Positions 38,124 to 46,790 of a stretch of DNA of 64,000 nucleotides are shown here, one piece after another. The translations under genes were made by a program, and so were the position numbers. This stretch comes from Acidiphilium iwatense (GTDB taxonomy: Bacteria > Pseudomonadota > Alphaproteobacteria > Acetobacterales > Acetobacteraceae), in NCBI RefSeq assembly GCF_021556475.1, contig NZ_JAKGBZ010000002.1:1-64000 (forward strand), given 5' to 3'. The first letter of the stretch is position 1; every line of letters begins with the position of its first letter. The notes under the pieces were generated by a model that had not been told where the DNA came from, searched no databases, and saw only the letters and a list, made by a program, of their open reading frames with translations.

Positions 38124-38817
38124 AGCCCCCCTCACCGTCCTGATCACCAGGCCGGAGCCGGGCGGCTCGGCAACCGCCGCCGCCCTGCGTGCGCGCGGCC
38201 ATGTGCCGGTGCTGGCTCCCTGCCTCGACATCGAGACGCTGCCCGCGGCACTGCCGGCTTCCTGCGATGCGATCGTGGTGGCGAGTGCTCAGGCGCTGCC
38301 CGGCCTGCCGCGTGAGCTGCACCATCTGCCCCTGTTCGCGGTGGGCGACGCGACCGCCGCTCGCGCCATGGCGACGGGCTTCATTCAGGTGGCGAGCGCT
38401 TCAGGCACCGCCCGCGAGCTTGCTGCGCTGGTCGAAACCCGGATGCCGTCCGGCGCGGCGCTGCTGTTGCCCTGCGGTGCCGGTCAGAGCCGCGATCTCG
38501 CGGTCTCTTTGCGCGCATCCGGCTTCAGGGTGAGCCGCCGTGTGGTGTATCGCACCCGGCCGGCCGAAACCCTGCCGGAAGCCGCGATCGCCGCGTTGTC
38601 GGCGCGGGCGATCGACCGGGTGATGGTGTTTTCGCCGGCGACCGCGCGGCATTTCGCGGCACTCGTCGAGCGTGAAGGGCTTGAGGCCGCACTCCGGGAC
38701 GCCGTCGGCATCGCGATCAGCCCCGCGGCGGCGGCGGCGCTCGCGCGCCTGCCGTTCCGCGCGGTGCGCGCGGCGGTTTCACCGGATCAGGATCACATGC
38801 TAGCGATATTATCATGA
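38116..38817 (+). CDS. hemD: Uroporphyrinogen-III synthase
   Basis: A 233-residue HemD that cyclises hydroxymethylbilane with inversion of ring D. The sequence is weakly conserved, as usual for this family, but TVLITRPEPGGSATAAALRARGH at the start, a two-lobed layout and the position after hemC fix the call. The likely start is a TTG at 38116 that overlaps the hemC stop. The frame extends back to 38074, but those residues repeat the hemC coding strand in another frame. Confidence 0.88.
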   Translation: MTEAPLTVLITRPEPGGSATAAALRARGHVPVLAPCLDIETLPAALPASCDAIVVASAQALPGLPRELHHLPLFAVGDATAARAMATGFIQVASASGTARELAALVETRMPSGAALLLPCGAGQSRDLAVSLRASGFRVSRRVVYRTRPAETLPEAAIAALSARAIDRVMVFSPATARHFAALVEREGLEAALRDAVGIAISPAAAAALARLPFRAVRAAVSPDQDHMLAILS

Positions 38818-39731
38818 GCGAGCACGACACTTCGTCCCCCGAGCCGGCATTGCCGGAACGCCCCTCCGAGCCGGCCGCGACGGCGCGGCGCTCGTGGCGC
38901 ACAACCTTTCTGGTCACCGCCGGCGTGATCGTCGCCGTGCTGCTCGCCGGCGGTGAAACGTTCCTGTTCCGCGCGCAATCGGGAATGCCAAACCAGACCC
39001 GCCGGATCGCCACGCTGGAGTCGCAGGTCAACGCGCTGCAATCCAAGGTGACGTCGTTTGATCGGCGGCTCGCCGAACTGGCCGCTCGCCCGCAACCCAA
39101 GGCGGCGCCGCCGAAAGCGATTGCCGAAAACCAGATTCCTGCCGCGCTCGACACCAGGCTCGCCGCCATGCAGGCGGGCCTTGCCGCGCTTTCAACCACG
39201 ACCGTTGCCGATCATGCCGCCGTGGTGACCTTGCAGAGCAACGCCGCCAGCCTGCCGAAACTGGTGGCCAAGGCGCAAACGCTCGCGCGCATCGCCCAGG
39301 CGAGCCTTGCCCTGCAGAACGGCGACGCGCTCGGGCCGATCCCGAACGCGCCGGAAGCGCTTGTCCGCTATGCGAACGCGAAACCGCCGACTCTCGGGGC
39401 GCTGAAATCATCCTTCCCCGCCTATGCGCGCAAGGCCGTGCGGGCCGGCGGCAGCGTCGCGGCCGATGGCGGATTCTGGCAAAAACTGCGCTTCCGGGTC
39501 GAGAGCCTGGTCACCGTTCGCCACGGCGGCAAGGTTCTGGTCGGCAGCCGTGCGCAGGGCATTCTCGCGGCGGCGCAGCGCGATCTCGGCAATGACGATC
39601 TCGCCGCCGCGCTCGCCAGCTTGAAGACGCTGCCCCCGGGCGCGCAATCGGCGATGACGCCCTGGACCAGACAGGCGACGCATTTGCTCGCTGCGCGCGC
39701 GGCCCTGGCCGACATGGCGGATCATTCCTGA
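38814..39731 (+). CDS. Mitofilin/Mic60-family inner-membrane protein (COG4223)
   Basis: A 305-residue protein with a basic N-terminus, one membrane helix (TTFLVTAGVIVAVLLAGG, about 30-47) and a coiled-coil segment (RRIATLESQVNALQSKVTSFDRRLAEL). A C-terminal mitofilin-like helical domain follows (FWQKLRFRVESLVTVR..., DLAAALASLKTL). Alphaproteobacterial Mic60, the relative of the mitochondrial crista-junction protein, is typically encoded between hemD and hemY, as here. It overlaps hemD by four bases and hemY by one. A role in intracytoplasmic or envelope membrane shaping is inferred from the family. Confidence 0.8.
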   Translation: MSEHDTSSPEPALPERPSEPAATARRSWRTTFLVTAGVIVAVLLAGGETFLFRAQSGMPNQTRRIATLESQVNALQSKVTSFDRRLAELAARPQPKAAPPKAIAENQIPAALDTRLAAMQAGLAALSTTTVADHAAVVTLQSNAASLPKLVAKAQTLARIAQASLALQNGDALGPIPNAPEALVRYANAKPPTLGALKSSFPAYARKAVRAGGSVAADGGFWQKLRFRVESLVTVRHGGKVLVGSRAQGILAAAQRDLGNDDLAAALASLKTLPPGAQSAMTPWTRQATHLLAARAALADMADHS

Positions 39732-40939
39732 TGCTCCGCGCCTTCCGCTTCGCGATCGTCGCGATCGTCCTGCTCGGCATTGCCTGGTATGTCGCCACGC
39801 TGCCCGGCCATGTCACGCTCGATTTCGGCGGCTACAGCGCCACCGCCTCGACGCCGGTGGCGATTATTCTCCTGGTGGTCCTGGCCGGCATCGTCATGCT
39901 CATTCTGGCGATCATCCGCGCGCTGGTCCGCGCGCCGGGCCGGCTCGCCGCACGCCGTGCGCTGGCCTGGCGCAACGCCGCCGATTCCGCTTCGCTGCGG
40001 GCGCTTTCGGCGCTCGCGGCGGGGGATGTGCGGGCCGCCGGCAGCCATGCCCGAATCGCCCAGCGCCACGCGCCGGATGCGCCGCTCACTCTCTATGTGG
40101 CCGGCGAAACCGCACGGCGCGACGGCGACCATGCGATCGCGGACGCGCATTTCACCGCCCTCGCCCGCCACAAGGATGCGGGGTTCCTCGGCTGGCGCGG
40201 GCTGCTGCATCACCGGACCCAGAATCTGGCCGACGCCGCGACCCTGGCCGAAGCCGAAGCTCAGGCCCGCCAAGCCGCCGGCGCCTATCCCAACTCGGCC
40301 TGGCTGCGCGACCGGCGGGTTCAACTTGCGATGGGCCAGGGACGATTCGCCGAGGCGGCACGGCTCGCCACCGGCAAGCCGGAGCACGCCGCCCTCGCGA
40401 TCATGGCGTCGCGCGACGCCGAAACCGCGCGCCTCGCGATCGACTGGGCGAAGGAGGCGGTGCGCGCCGCACCCGGCCTCGCGCCCGCTTATCTCGCGCT
40501 GTTCCAGTCCCATGAGCGCGCGGGCCATCCCTGGCGGGCGAAACGTGCCCTGCTGCGCGGCTGGAAAGCGGCGCCGCATCCCGATCTGGCAACCGCGTGG
40601 CTCGCCCGCATCACCGCGCCTTTGGAGCGCGCCCGCGCCGCGCATAAACTCGCCAGCGCCAATCCGGGCCACCCGGAAAGCGAGGCACTGCTCGCCCGCA
40701 CCGCGAAAGCCGCCGGTCTCGAAGGCGAGGCGAAGCGTCACGAGATGCTGGCGGCGGACGCCGCGGGGATCGGCTGGGTCTGTGCCGCCTGCGAAACGCC
40801 GCACGAGGAATGGCAGGCGACCTGCCGCAAATGCGGCATGATCGGCAGCCTCACCTGGGTCAAGGCTCAACCGGCCATCGGCGTCACGGCGCGGCTGCCG
40901 GCGCCGCCGCCTGGAGTGAACGGCGGCGCTGCCGCATAA
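39731..40939 (+). CDS. hemY: HemY-like tetratricopeptide protein with C-terminal zinc ribbon
   Basis: A 402-residue membrane protein of the enterobacterial-type HemY family (not the protoporphyrinogen oxidase also called HemY). Two N-terminal membrane helices (about 5-20 and 42-65) are followed by TPR-like repeats (AQRHAPDAPLTLYVAGETARRDGD...). Residues 349-376 form a four-cysteine ribbon, CxxC-N10-CxxC (Cys351, 354, 365, 368), like the rubredoxin-type end of LapB. It probably scaffolds haem synthesis or membrane steps. Its last 56 bases overlap the convergent acyltransferase gene. Confidence 0.85.
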   Translation: MLRAFRFAIVAIVLLGIAWYVATLPGHVTLDFGGYSATASTPVAIILLVVLAGIVMLILAIIRALVRAPGRLAARRALAWRNAADSASLRALSALAAGDVRAAGSHARIAQRHAPDAPLTLYVAGETARRDGDHAIADAHFTALARHKDAGFLGWRGLLHHRTQNLADAATLAEAEAQARQAAGAYPNSAWLRDRRVQLAMGQGRFAEAARLATGKPEHAALAIMASRDAETARLAIDWAKEAVRAAPGLAPAYLALFQSHERAGHPWRAKRALLRGWKAAPHPDLATAWLARITAPLERARAAHKLASANPGHPESEALLARTAKAAGLEGEAKRHEMLAADAAGIGWVCAACETPHEEWQATCRKCGMIGSLTWVKAQPAIGVTARLPAPPPGVNGGAAA

Positions 40940-42053
40940 AGCGGCGCTCGACCGCATGGTGCAACAAGGCCGCAAGGCCGATCGGCACCGCGAGCGCGAG
41001 CCCACCCCAGAGCAGGGCGAATTGCGCCGGATCGGCACCGCCGAACAGCAATGCCAGTGTGCGCTGCACCGGCTCGTTGACCAGATAGAGCGGATAGGAA
41101 ATCGCCCCCAGCCAGAGCAGAACCGGATGGCCAAGCACGCGCGCAAACGGGCGGATGAGCCGGTTTGCCGGAGCGCGCTGGGCAACGATGGCGAGTGCCC
41201 AGGTCAGCGGCGGCAGCGCCTTGCCGATCGCGCCCGAACCCGTGCTATGGCTGAGGCCGAGTCCCATGGCGACCGCCAGGACGACGAGGAACAGCCGCGT
41301 CCCGTCTGAACCGCGCCAGAGCCGCGCGGCGGCGATGCCGAGCGCGAAATAAGCCGCCTGATTGGGCAGGAAGGCCCGGCCGAATTGCCAAGATGGCGGT
41401 GCCAAGCCGGCATAGGCCCGCCCGGCAAGCGCCAAAGCGAGAAATATGACCGTCAGGCGGGCAAGACCGCGCCGATCGTTGCCGATACGGGTCATCAGCA
41501 GGGCGATGAGCGCGTAGAATTGCCATTCGGTCGAAAGGCTCCAGGCCGGGCCGAGCAGCGAAAATTCGGCATCGGGCAGCATCGCGCGGGGGAGTGCGCC
41601 CTGGATCAGGGCGAGATGGAGCGCGATATGCGCGGCGAGCGGGTGCGGCAGACCCACCTCCCAGATCTGGTGCGCCGCGTCGCCCGGATGCAGCCAGGGC
41701 AGCAAGGCGAAGGGCGATCCCGCGGTGAGAATCGGGATCGACGCCGCGAGCACCACGAGATAGATCGGCAAAAGCCGCCGCGCCCGCGCGGCGAAGAAGG
41801 GTGCCGTCCGCCCTTCGAACCGCGCCATGGATTGCACGATCACCAGACCCGAAAGCGCGAAGAACAGATCGACCGCCGCCATGCCGTGGCCGACCACTGC
41901 CTCGATGAATGGACCGACACCCGGCGGCCAGCGGATGAACGGAGCGGCATGACCGAGCATGACATAAACGGCGAGAACGCCGCGCAGCCCATCGAGCCGG
42001 GTCAGCCGCCCGATCGGCGCTTCGGGAAATGTGCCATGGCCACGTGCCGTCAC
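40884..42053 (-). CDS. Acyltransferase 3 (OafA-like) membrane protein
   Basis: A 389-residue multi-helix protein of the acyltransferase-3 family, which O-acylates sugars of lipopolysaccharide, exopolysaccharide or antibiotics. The N-terminus shows LTRLDGLRGVLAVYVMLGHA with the catalytic His-containing opening (R-x10-H). SALSGLVIVQSMARF-type sequence (FFALSGLVIVQS) and ARRLLPIYLVVL follow. The C-terminus is basic (RRFMRQRRRS). Its end overlaps the hemY end by 56 bases on the opposite strand. The start at 42053 gives a normal N-terminus. The target is unknown. Confidence 0.88.
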   Translation of the reverse strand: MTARGHGTFPEAPIGRLTRLDGLRGVLAVYVMLGHAAPFIRWPPGVGPFIEAVVGHGMAAVDLFFALSGLVIVQSMARFEGRTAPFFAARARRLLPIYLVVLAASIPILTAGSPFALLPWLHPGDAAHQIWEVGLPHPLAAHIALHLALIQGALPRAMLPDAEFSLLGPAWSLSTEWQFYALIALLMTRIGNDRRGLARLTVIFLALALAGRAYAGLAPPSWQFGRAFLPNQAAYFALGIAAARLWRGSDGTRLFLVVLAVAMGLGLSHSTGSGAIGKALPPLTWALAIVAQRAPANRLIRPFARVLGHPVLLWLGAISYPLYLVNEPVQRTLALLFGGADPAQFALLWGGLALAVPIGLAALLHHAVERRFMRQRRRSLQAAAPAAAP

Positions 42054-42094
42054 GACACGCGGTTATCACAACTCCAGATTGTATTGAAGCTAAA

Positions 42095-42352
42095 TCAGAG
42101 TCTGCGGCGGCCCATGACCGCGTGGTAGATCACCAGCACCACCACGGAGCCGATCACCGCGACGAACAGGCTGTAGAGGTTGAACCCGGTGATCGGCGCG
42201 GCGCCGAGCAGAGAAAAAATCTCCCCGCCCACCAGCGCGCCGACGATGCCCAGCACCATATCCAGCACTGGTCCCTTGCCGGCGTTATCGACGATCAGAC
42301 TGGCGATCCAGCCCGCGATCAGTCCCAGCACGATGATGGCGAGCAACCCCAT
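42095..42352 (-). CDS. GlsB/YeaQ/YmgE-family stress membrane protein
   Basis: An 85-residue protein with three hydrophobic helices (LLAIIVLGLIAGWIASLIV; DMVLGIVGALVGGEIFSLLG; SLFVAVIGSVVVLVIYHAV). This small family, once named transglycosylase-associated, is induced by envelope and acid stress in other bacteria; the mechanism is unknown. It stands alone, 41 bp before the acyltransferase start on the same strand. Confidence 0.88.
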   Translation of the reverse strand: MGLLAIIVLGLIAGWIASLIVDNAGKGPVLDMVLGIVGALVGGEIFSLLGAAPITGFNLYSLFVAVIGSVVVLVIYHAVMGRRRL

Positions 42353-42424
42353 GACGCGAACTCCGCAATTGTGAACTTTTCCTAACCGATAATTTTGGCA
42401 TCCCGGCGATGCGATGCAAGAATG

Positions 42425-43474
42425 TCAGCCGAGATCGCTCGAAACCGGCTGCAGCCGCCGCGCCTCGATTCCCTGCCAGACCAGCAGTACCGGCACGGCG
42501 ATGATCAGATCCCGTGCCCGGCGCAGCAGCGAGACCGACAGCGCGATATCCGGCGGAATCCCGAACACCGAGCCGAGCAGCGTGTAGGCCGCCTCCTGCA
42601 CGCCGATCCGGCCCGGCACGAAGAACCCTGCCGCCAGGATCGCATGCAGCAGCGCCTCGATCGCCAGCGCGTCGGTCAGGCTGATATCCGCACCAAGCGC
42701 ATGAAACGCCACGTAGGAGGCAACCCCGGTGCCGAACCAGCAGACCAGATGGAGCGCCCCGGCGCCGAGCATCCGCGCGGGGCGCGCGTAGATCGCATCG
42801 AGCGCCGCCTGCAACCGTTCCATGCGGATCGAGGCGGACTCCGCCGACCGCCCGGCGATGCGCATGGCAAGGCCGCGAAACACCCGCGCGCCGCCCTTCT
42901 GGACGAACAGAAACCCCGCCGCGCCGAACATCGCGACCACGAGGCCAAGGGTGACCGGGACGAGTAATGTGCTCTTGGGCGCAAGGCCGACGAGCAGGAC
43001 GAGACCCACCGCGATGAACACCAATTCGGCGAGGAATTCCACCGTCACGTCGGCAAGGGTCGAGGCGGCTGCGTCCGCGAAGGTGACGCCGCCGAGCGCG
43101 ATGGCCCGGCCGCCCAGGATAAAGCCGCCGACATGGGAGAATGGCAGGAATTCGCCCGCCGCATCGCGAACCAGCCGCCCCCAGTAGAGCAGGGCGAAGC
43201 GCCCGCCGCGCCGATGCCGCAGCAGCAACCGCCACGCGCCGGCGAGGCCCGCCATGATGACCAGTTGCACGCCGAAATAGATCGCGAATCCGCCGATGCT
43301 CACCCGCTCCAGCGCGCGCATGATGCCGTCCCAGCCAAGCCACGCGATGGTGCCGGTGAACAGGGCAAGGCCGAGCAGCGCGAAGGCCGCCGGCCAGACG
43401 CCGAGGCGGCGCATCAACGCCCGTGCCTGCTCTCCATATTCGGATCGCCCCCCGCGCGATGCCTTTCGTATCAA
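42425..43474 (-). CDS. hpnL: HpnL-like membrane protein (lysylphosphatidylglycerol-synthase TM family)
   Basis: A protein of about 349 residues with seven or eight membrane helices, belonging to the UPF0104/AglD/MprF-TM family. Its place directly divergent from hpnABCDE identifies it as the hopanoid-associated HpnL, thought to help move hopanoids or glycolipids between membranes. Typical parts are AIYFGVQLVIMAGLAGAWRLLLRHRR and PFSHVGGFILGGRAIALGG. A TTG at 43474 with GGAGAG upstream is taken as the start; an ATG at 43414 is the main alternative. The open frame continues into the repeat at 43561, which is not coding. Confidence 0.8.
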   Translation of the reverse strand: MIRKASRGGRSEYGEQARALMRRLGVWPAAFALLGLALFTGTIAWLGWDGIMRALERVSIGGFAIYFGVQLVIMAGLAGAWRLLLRHRRGGRFALLYWGRLVRDAAGEFLPFSHVGGFILGGRAIALGGVTFADAAASTLADVTVEFLAELVFIAVGLVLLVGLAPKSTLLVPVTLGLVVAMFGAAGFLFVQKGGARVFRGLAMRIAGRSAESASIRMERLQAALDAIYARPARMLGAGALHLVCWFGTGVASYVAFHALGADISLTDALAIEALLHAILAAGFFVPGRIGVQEAAYTLLGSVFGIPPDIALSVSLLRRARDLIIAVPVLLVWQGIEARRLQPVSSDLG

Positions 43475-43560
43475 ATCGTCTCTCCGTGTAACGGCGCATC
43501 CCTTACCAAATCCCCGCGCGGTCCGATACGGGCGATTTTGCAGCGTCGCGGATTTGCCAT

Positions 43561-43728
43561 TAGTGTCCTGCTCGATTCGGAAGTTCGTAAGACACCTCGG
43601 CCAGCACAAACGAACTTCCGAATCGAGCAGGACACTAGTAAGCATTTGATTCTAGTGTGGTTTATCGTTCTGAAATTCCTAAAATCACTGCCCCAAGCAT
43701 ATTAGGAATTTCAGAACCACCACACTAG
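43561..43728. repeat. CTAG-bounded double-hairpin repeat, copy 2 (between hpnL and hpnA)
   Basis: Hairpin A spans 43561-43638, with perfect 27-bp arms around a 23-nt loop (43588-43610). The spacer TAAGCATTTGATT is identical to that of copy 1. Hairpin B spans 43652-43728. The loop of hairpin A is the exact reverse complement of the loop in copy 1, while spacer and hairpin B are in the same orientation and differ at only four bases. It fills the divergent promoter region of hpnL and hpnA, ending 31 bases before the hpnA start. It may therefore affect expression of both. Confidence 0.9.
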
Positions 43729-43759
43729 GACGCTATCCGAGGCATCCGAACGGCACCGC

Positions 43760-44827
43760 ATGACGAGCGAGCGAAGCAGCAATCCCGATCCTGCGCCAGA
43801 CCCGCGCCCGACCCTGGTGACCGGAGCGACCGGCTTCATCGGCGCCGCCGTGGCCCGCACCCTCGCGCGGCGTGGGCATAGGCTGCGCATCCTGCACCGG
43901 CCGTCGAGCGATCTCGCCAATCTTGCCGGTCTGCCGGGCGAGCGCATTATCGGCGATCTGACCGACCCCGATTCGCTCGCCCGCGCCACCGCCGGCTGCC
44001 GCTACGTCTTCCATGTCGCCGCCGATTACCGGCTGTTCGTTCCCGACCCCGCCGCGATGCGGCGGGTCAATATCGACGGCACCCTCGCCCTGCTCCGCGC
44101 GGCGCAGGCGGCGCGCGTGGAGCGTGCGGTCTATACCAGCAGCGTCGCGGCACTCGGTCTCACCCAGGATGGCAGCCCGGCCGACGAGGCCACGCCGAAC
44201 GCGCCGGAGGATCATGTCGGTCCCTATAAAAAATCGAAATACGAGGCAGAGCTGGCGGTGCGGCTTCTCGCCGCCAATGGGCTGGACGTGGTGATCGTCA
44301 ATCCCTCGGCACCCGTCGGCCCCGGCGACATCAGACCGACGCCGACCGGGCGCATGGTGCTGGACGCCGCGCGCGGCCATATGCCGGCCTATGTCGAGAC
44401 CGGAATGAACATCGTCCACGTCGATGACGTTGCCGAGGGCCATATTCTGGCCCTCGAACATGGCCGCTCCGGCGAGAGCTACATTCTCGGCGGCGAAAAC
44501 CTGATGCTCTCCGAGATCGGCCGGATGATCACCCGGCTCGCCGGCCGCTCGCCGCCGCGCATCAAGCTGCCGATCGGTCCGCTGATGCCGATCGCCGCGC
44601 TGATGGAAGCCTGGGCGCGGATTTCCCGCCACGAACCGCTGATGACGCGCGACATGCTGACCATGGCGCGCCGGCGGATGTTCTACAGCTCGGCCAAGGC
44701 GATGCGCGAACTCGGCTACGCGCCGCGCCCGGCGGAACAGGCGGTGCGCGACGCGCTGGCCGATTTCTGCCGGCGCGGCAAGCTTGCGAGCCTCGCCTTC
44801 GACCCGGCCGTGGTGCCCGCCGCATGA
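43760..44827 (+). CDS. hpnA: Hopanoid-associated sugar epimerase HpnA
   Basis: A 355-residue NAD(P)-dependent extended short-chain dehydrogenase. The nucleotide-binding motif is LVTGATGFIGAAVARTL, and the catalytic Tyr-x3-Lys is YKKSK. The family's VNPSAPVGPGDIRPTPTGR sequence is distinctive of HpnA. It is thought to act on the sugar part of hopanoid head groups, but its exact reaction is not settled. It starts 31 bases after the repeat element and overlaps hpnB by four bases. Confidence 0.94.
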   Translation: MTSERSSNPDPAPDPRPTLVTGATGFIGAAVARTLARRGHRLRILHRPSSDLANLAGLPGERIIGDLTDPDSLARATAGCRYVFHVAADYRLFVPDPAAMRRVNIDGTLALLRAAQAARVERAVYTSSVAALGLTQDGSPADEATPNAPEDHVGPYKKSKYEAELAVRLLAANGLDVVIVNPSAPVGPGDIRPTPTGRMVLDAARGHMPAYVETGMNIVHVDDVAEGHILALEHGRSGESYILGGENLMLSEIGRMITRLAGRSPPRIKLPIGPLMPIAALMEAWARISRHEPLMTRDMLTMARRRMFYSSAKAMRELGYAPRPAEQAVRDALADFCRRGKLASLAFDPAVVPAA

Positions 44828-45948
44828 TCCTCGCCGCGATCGCCACTCTGATCTGGCTGTATCTCTATTTTCTGCACGGGCATTTCTGGCACAGCGGCCC
44901 CGAGCTGCTGCCGGCGCGGCCGGTTACCGCTCCTGCCGTCGATATCGTGATTCCCGCGCGCGACGAGGTGGAGACCATCGGTGCGGCGATCGCGTCGCTT
45001 CTGGCGCAGGATTATCCGGCGCCGTTCCGGGTCATCCTGGTCGATGACGGCAGCACCGACGGCACCGCCGTCCGTGCGGCCGAAGCCGCCGGAAGCGATC
45101 CACGGTTTCTGCTGGTTTCCGGTGCAACGAAACCGGCCGGCTGGTCCGGCAAGCTCTGGGCGCTGGATCAGGGCGTCGCACGGAGTGGCGCGGAACTGCT
45201 CCTGTTCACCGATGCCGACATCACTCACGATCCGCGCCATCTCGCGACCCTGGTGGCGCGCATGGGAACGCCGGAGCGCGGCGCGAGACTCGACATGGTC
45301 TCGGAAATGGTGCGGCTCAATTGCGAAAGCCGGGCCGAGCGCGCCTTGATTCCGGCTTTCGTCTATTTCTTCCAGATGCTCTATCCGTTCGCGCGGGTGA
45401 ACGATCCGCTGTCCGCCACCGCGGCGGCGGCGGGTGGCACCGTGCTGATTCGGCGCGCGGCGCTCGAGCGGATCGGCGGCATCGCCGCGATGCGCGGCGC
45501 GCTGATCGACGATGTGACATTGGCGCGCCTGGTGAAGCGCGGCGGCGCGATTTTCCTTGGCCATTCCGGCCTCGCCCGCTCGATCCGCCCCTATCCGCAC
45601 CTCGCCGATACTCGCGCGATGATCGCCCGTACCGCCTTCACCCAGTTGCGCTATTCCGCCGCGCTACTGGCGTTGACCCTGATCGGCCTCGCCCTGGTCT
45701 GGCTGGTGCCGCCGCTCGCGGTGATTTTCGGCGGCGGCTGGAGCTTTGTCCTCGGCCTCGTCGCCTACCTGCTTGCCGTATTGTCCTATCGGCCGACACT
45801 CAGGCGCTATGGGGTTTCCGGTTTCTGGAGTCTCGCGCTTCCGGGTATTGCGCTGGTCTATATGGAAGCGACGCTCGCCTCCGCCCTGCGCCATTGGCGC
45901 GGCACCGGCGCACAATGGAAACGCCGCGACTACGGAGCGGGACCATGA
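44824..45948 (+). CDS. hpnB: Hopanoid-associated glycosyltransferase HpnB
   Basis: A 374-residue membrane GT2 enzyme. An N-terminal helix is followed by the GT-A domain (PAVDIVIPARDEVETIGAAIASLL, VDDGSTDGT, LLFTDADITH with the metal Asp) and two or three C-terminal membrane helices (LLALTLIGLALVWLVPPLAV). It is second in hpnABCDE. The stop overlaps the hpnC start (ATGA). It is expected to process hopanoid-linked sugar at the membrane; the substrate is not proven. Confidence 0.94.
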   Translation: MILAAIATLIWLYLYFLHGHFWHSGPELLPARPVTAPAVDIVIPARDEVETIGAAIASLLAQDYPAPFRVILVDDGSTDGTAVRAAEAAGSDPRFLLVSGATKPAGWSGKLWALDQGVARSGAELLLFTDADITHDPRHLATLVARMGTPERGARLDMVSEMVRLNCESRAERALIPAFVYFFQMLYPFARVNDPLSATAAAAGGTVLIRRAALERIGGIAAMRGALIDDVTLARLVKRGGAIFLGHSGLARSIRPYPHLADTRAMIARTAFTQLRYSAALLALTLIGLALVWLVPPLAVIFGGGWSFVLGLVAYLLAVLSYRPTLRRYGVSGFWSLALPGIALVYMEATLASALRHWRGTGAQWKRRDYGAGP

Positions 45949-46790
45949 GTGCCGATCTCGCCGCGCCGAACGTCGAAACCTGGTCGGGCAAGGACCGGGG
46001 CGACGAGAATTTCCCGGTCGGCTCCTGGCTGATCCGGGCGGATCTGCGCCGCCATGTCCACGCCTATTACGCATTCGCCCGCAATGCGGACGACATTGCC
46101 GACCACCCGGACCTTGCGTCCGCGCAAAAAATCGCCCGACTCGACGCGATGGAGGCGGTGCTGACCGGAGCGGCGGCCGAAGGTTCGCCCTCGGCGGCGC
46201 GGCTGCGCACCAGTCTTGCGCAAACCGGGGTATCGGCGGTTCATGCCCGTGAATTGCTGATCGCCTTCCGCCAGGACGCGGTGAAACGCCGCTATGCCGA
46301 TTGGGGCGAACTGATGGACTATTGCCGCTACTCGGCGGCCCCGGTCGGGCGCTACGTGCTTGACCTGCATGGCGAGAGCGAGGCGACCTGGCCTGCTTCG
46401 GACGCGCTTTGCGCCAGTCTGCAAGTGATGAACCACCTTCAGGATTGCGCCAAGGATTTTGCAGAACTCGACCGCTCCTACCTACCCGGCGCCTGGCTCG
46501 CGCGCGAGGGGGCGACAGCCGAAGACGTGCGCGCGCCGAAAACCGGCCCCGGCCTGCGCCGCGTGTTCGACGCAATGCTGGCGGAAACCGCGCTGCTCAA
46601 CGATCAGGCACGCGCCCTGCCCGGCTTGGTGCGCGCGCGCCGGCTTCGGGTGGAAACCGCGATCATCTGCGGCCTCGCACGGCGGCTCCACGCACGGTTG
46701 CGGCGCGGCGACCCGCTGGCCGCGCGGGTGAGGCTGCGCACGCCGGATGCGATCGGCGCGATTCTCGCATCGCTGCCCCGGTTCGCCTGA
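45945..46790 (+). CDS. hpnC: Hydroxysqualene synthase HpnC
   Basis: A 281-residue member of the squalene/phytoene synthase family. It has the two Asp-rich prenyl-diphosphate motifs, NADDIADHPD and NHLQDCAKDF, and YCRYSAAPVGRYVLDL. In the HpnCDE route HpnC turns presqualene diphosphate into hydroxysqualene. The ATG at 45945 overlaps the hpnB stop. The frame is open far upstream, but that is a shadow of hpnB. Confidence 0.95.
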   Translation: MSADLAAPNVETWSGKDRGDENFPVGSWLIRADLRRHVHAYYAFARNADDIADHPDLASAQKIARLDAMEAVLTGAAAEGSPSAARLRTSLAQTGVSAVHARELLIAFRQDAVKRRYADWGELMDYCRYSAAPVGRYVLDLHGESEATWPASDALCASLQVMNHLQDCAKDFAELDRSYLPGAWLAREGATAEDVRAPKTGPGLRRVFDAMLAETALLNDQARALPGLVRARRLRVETAIICGLARRLHARLRRGDPLAARVRLRTPDAIGAILASLPRFA

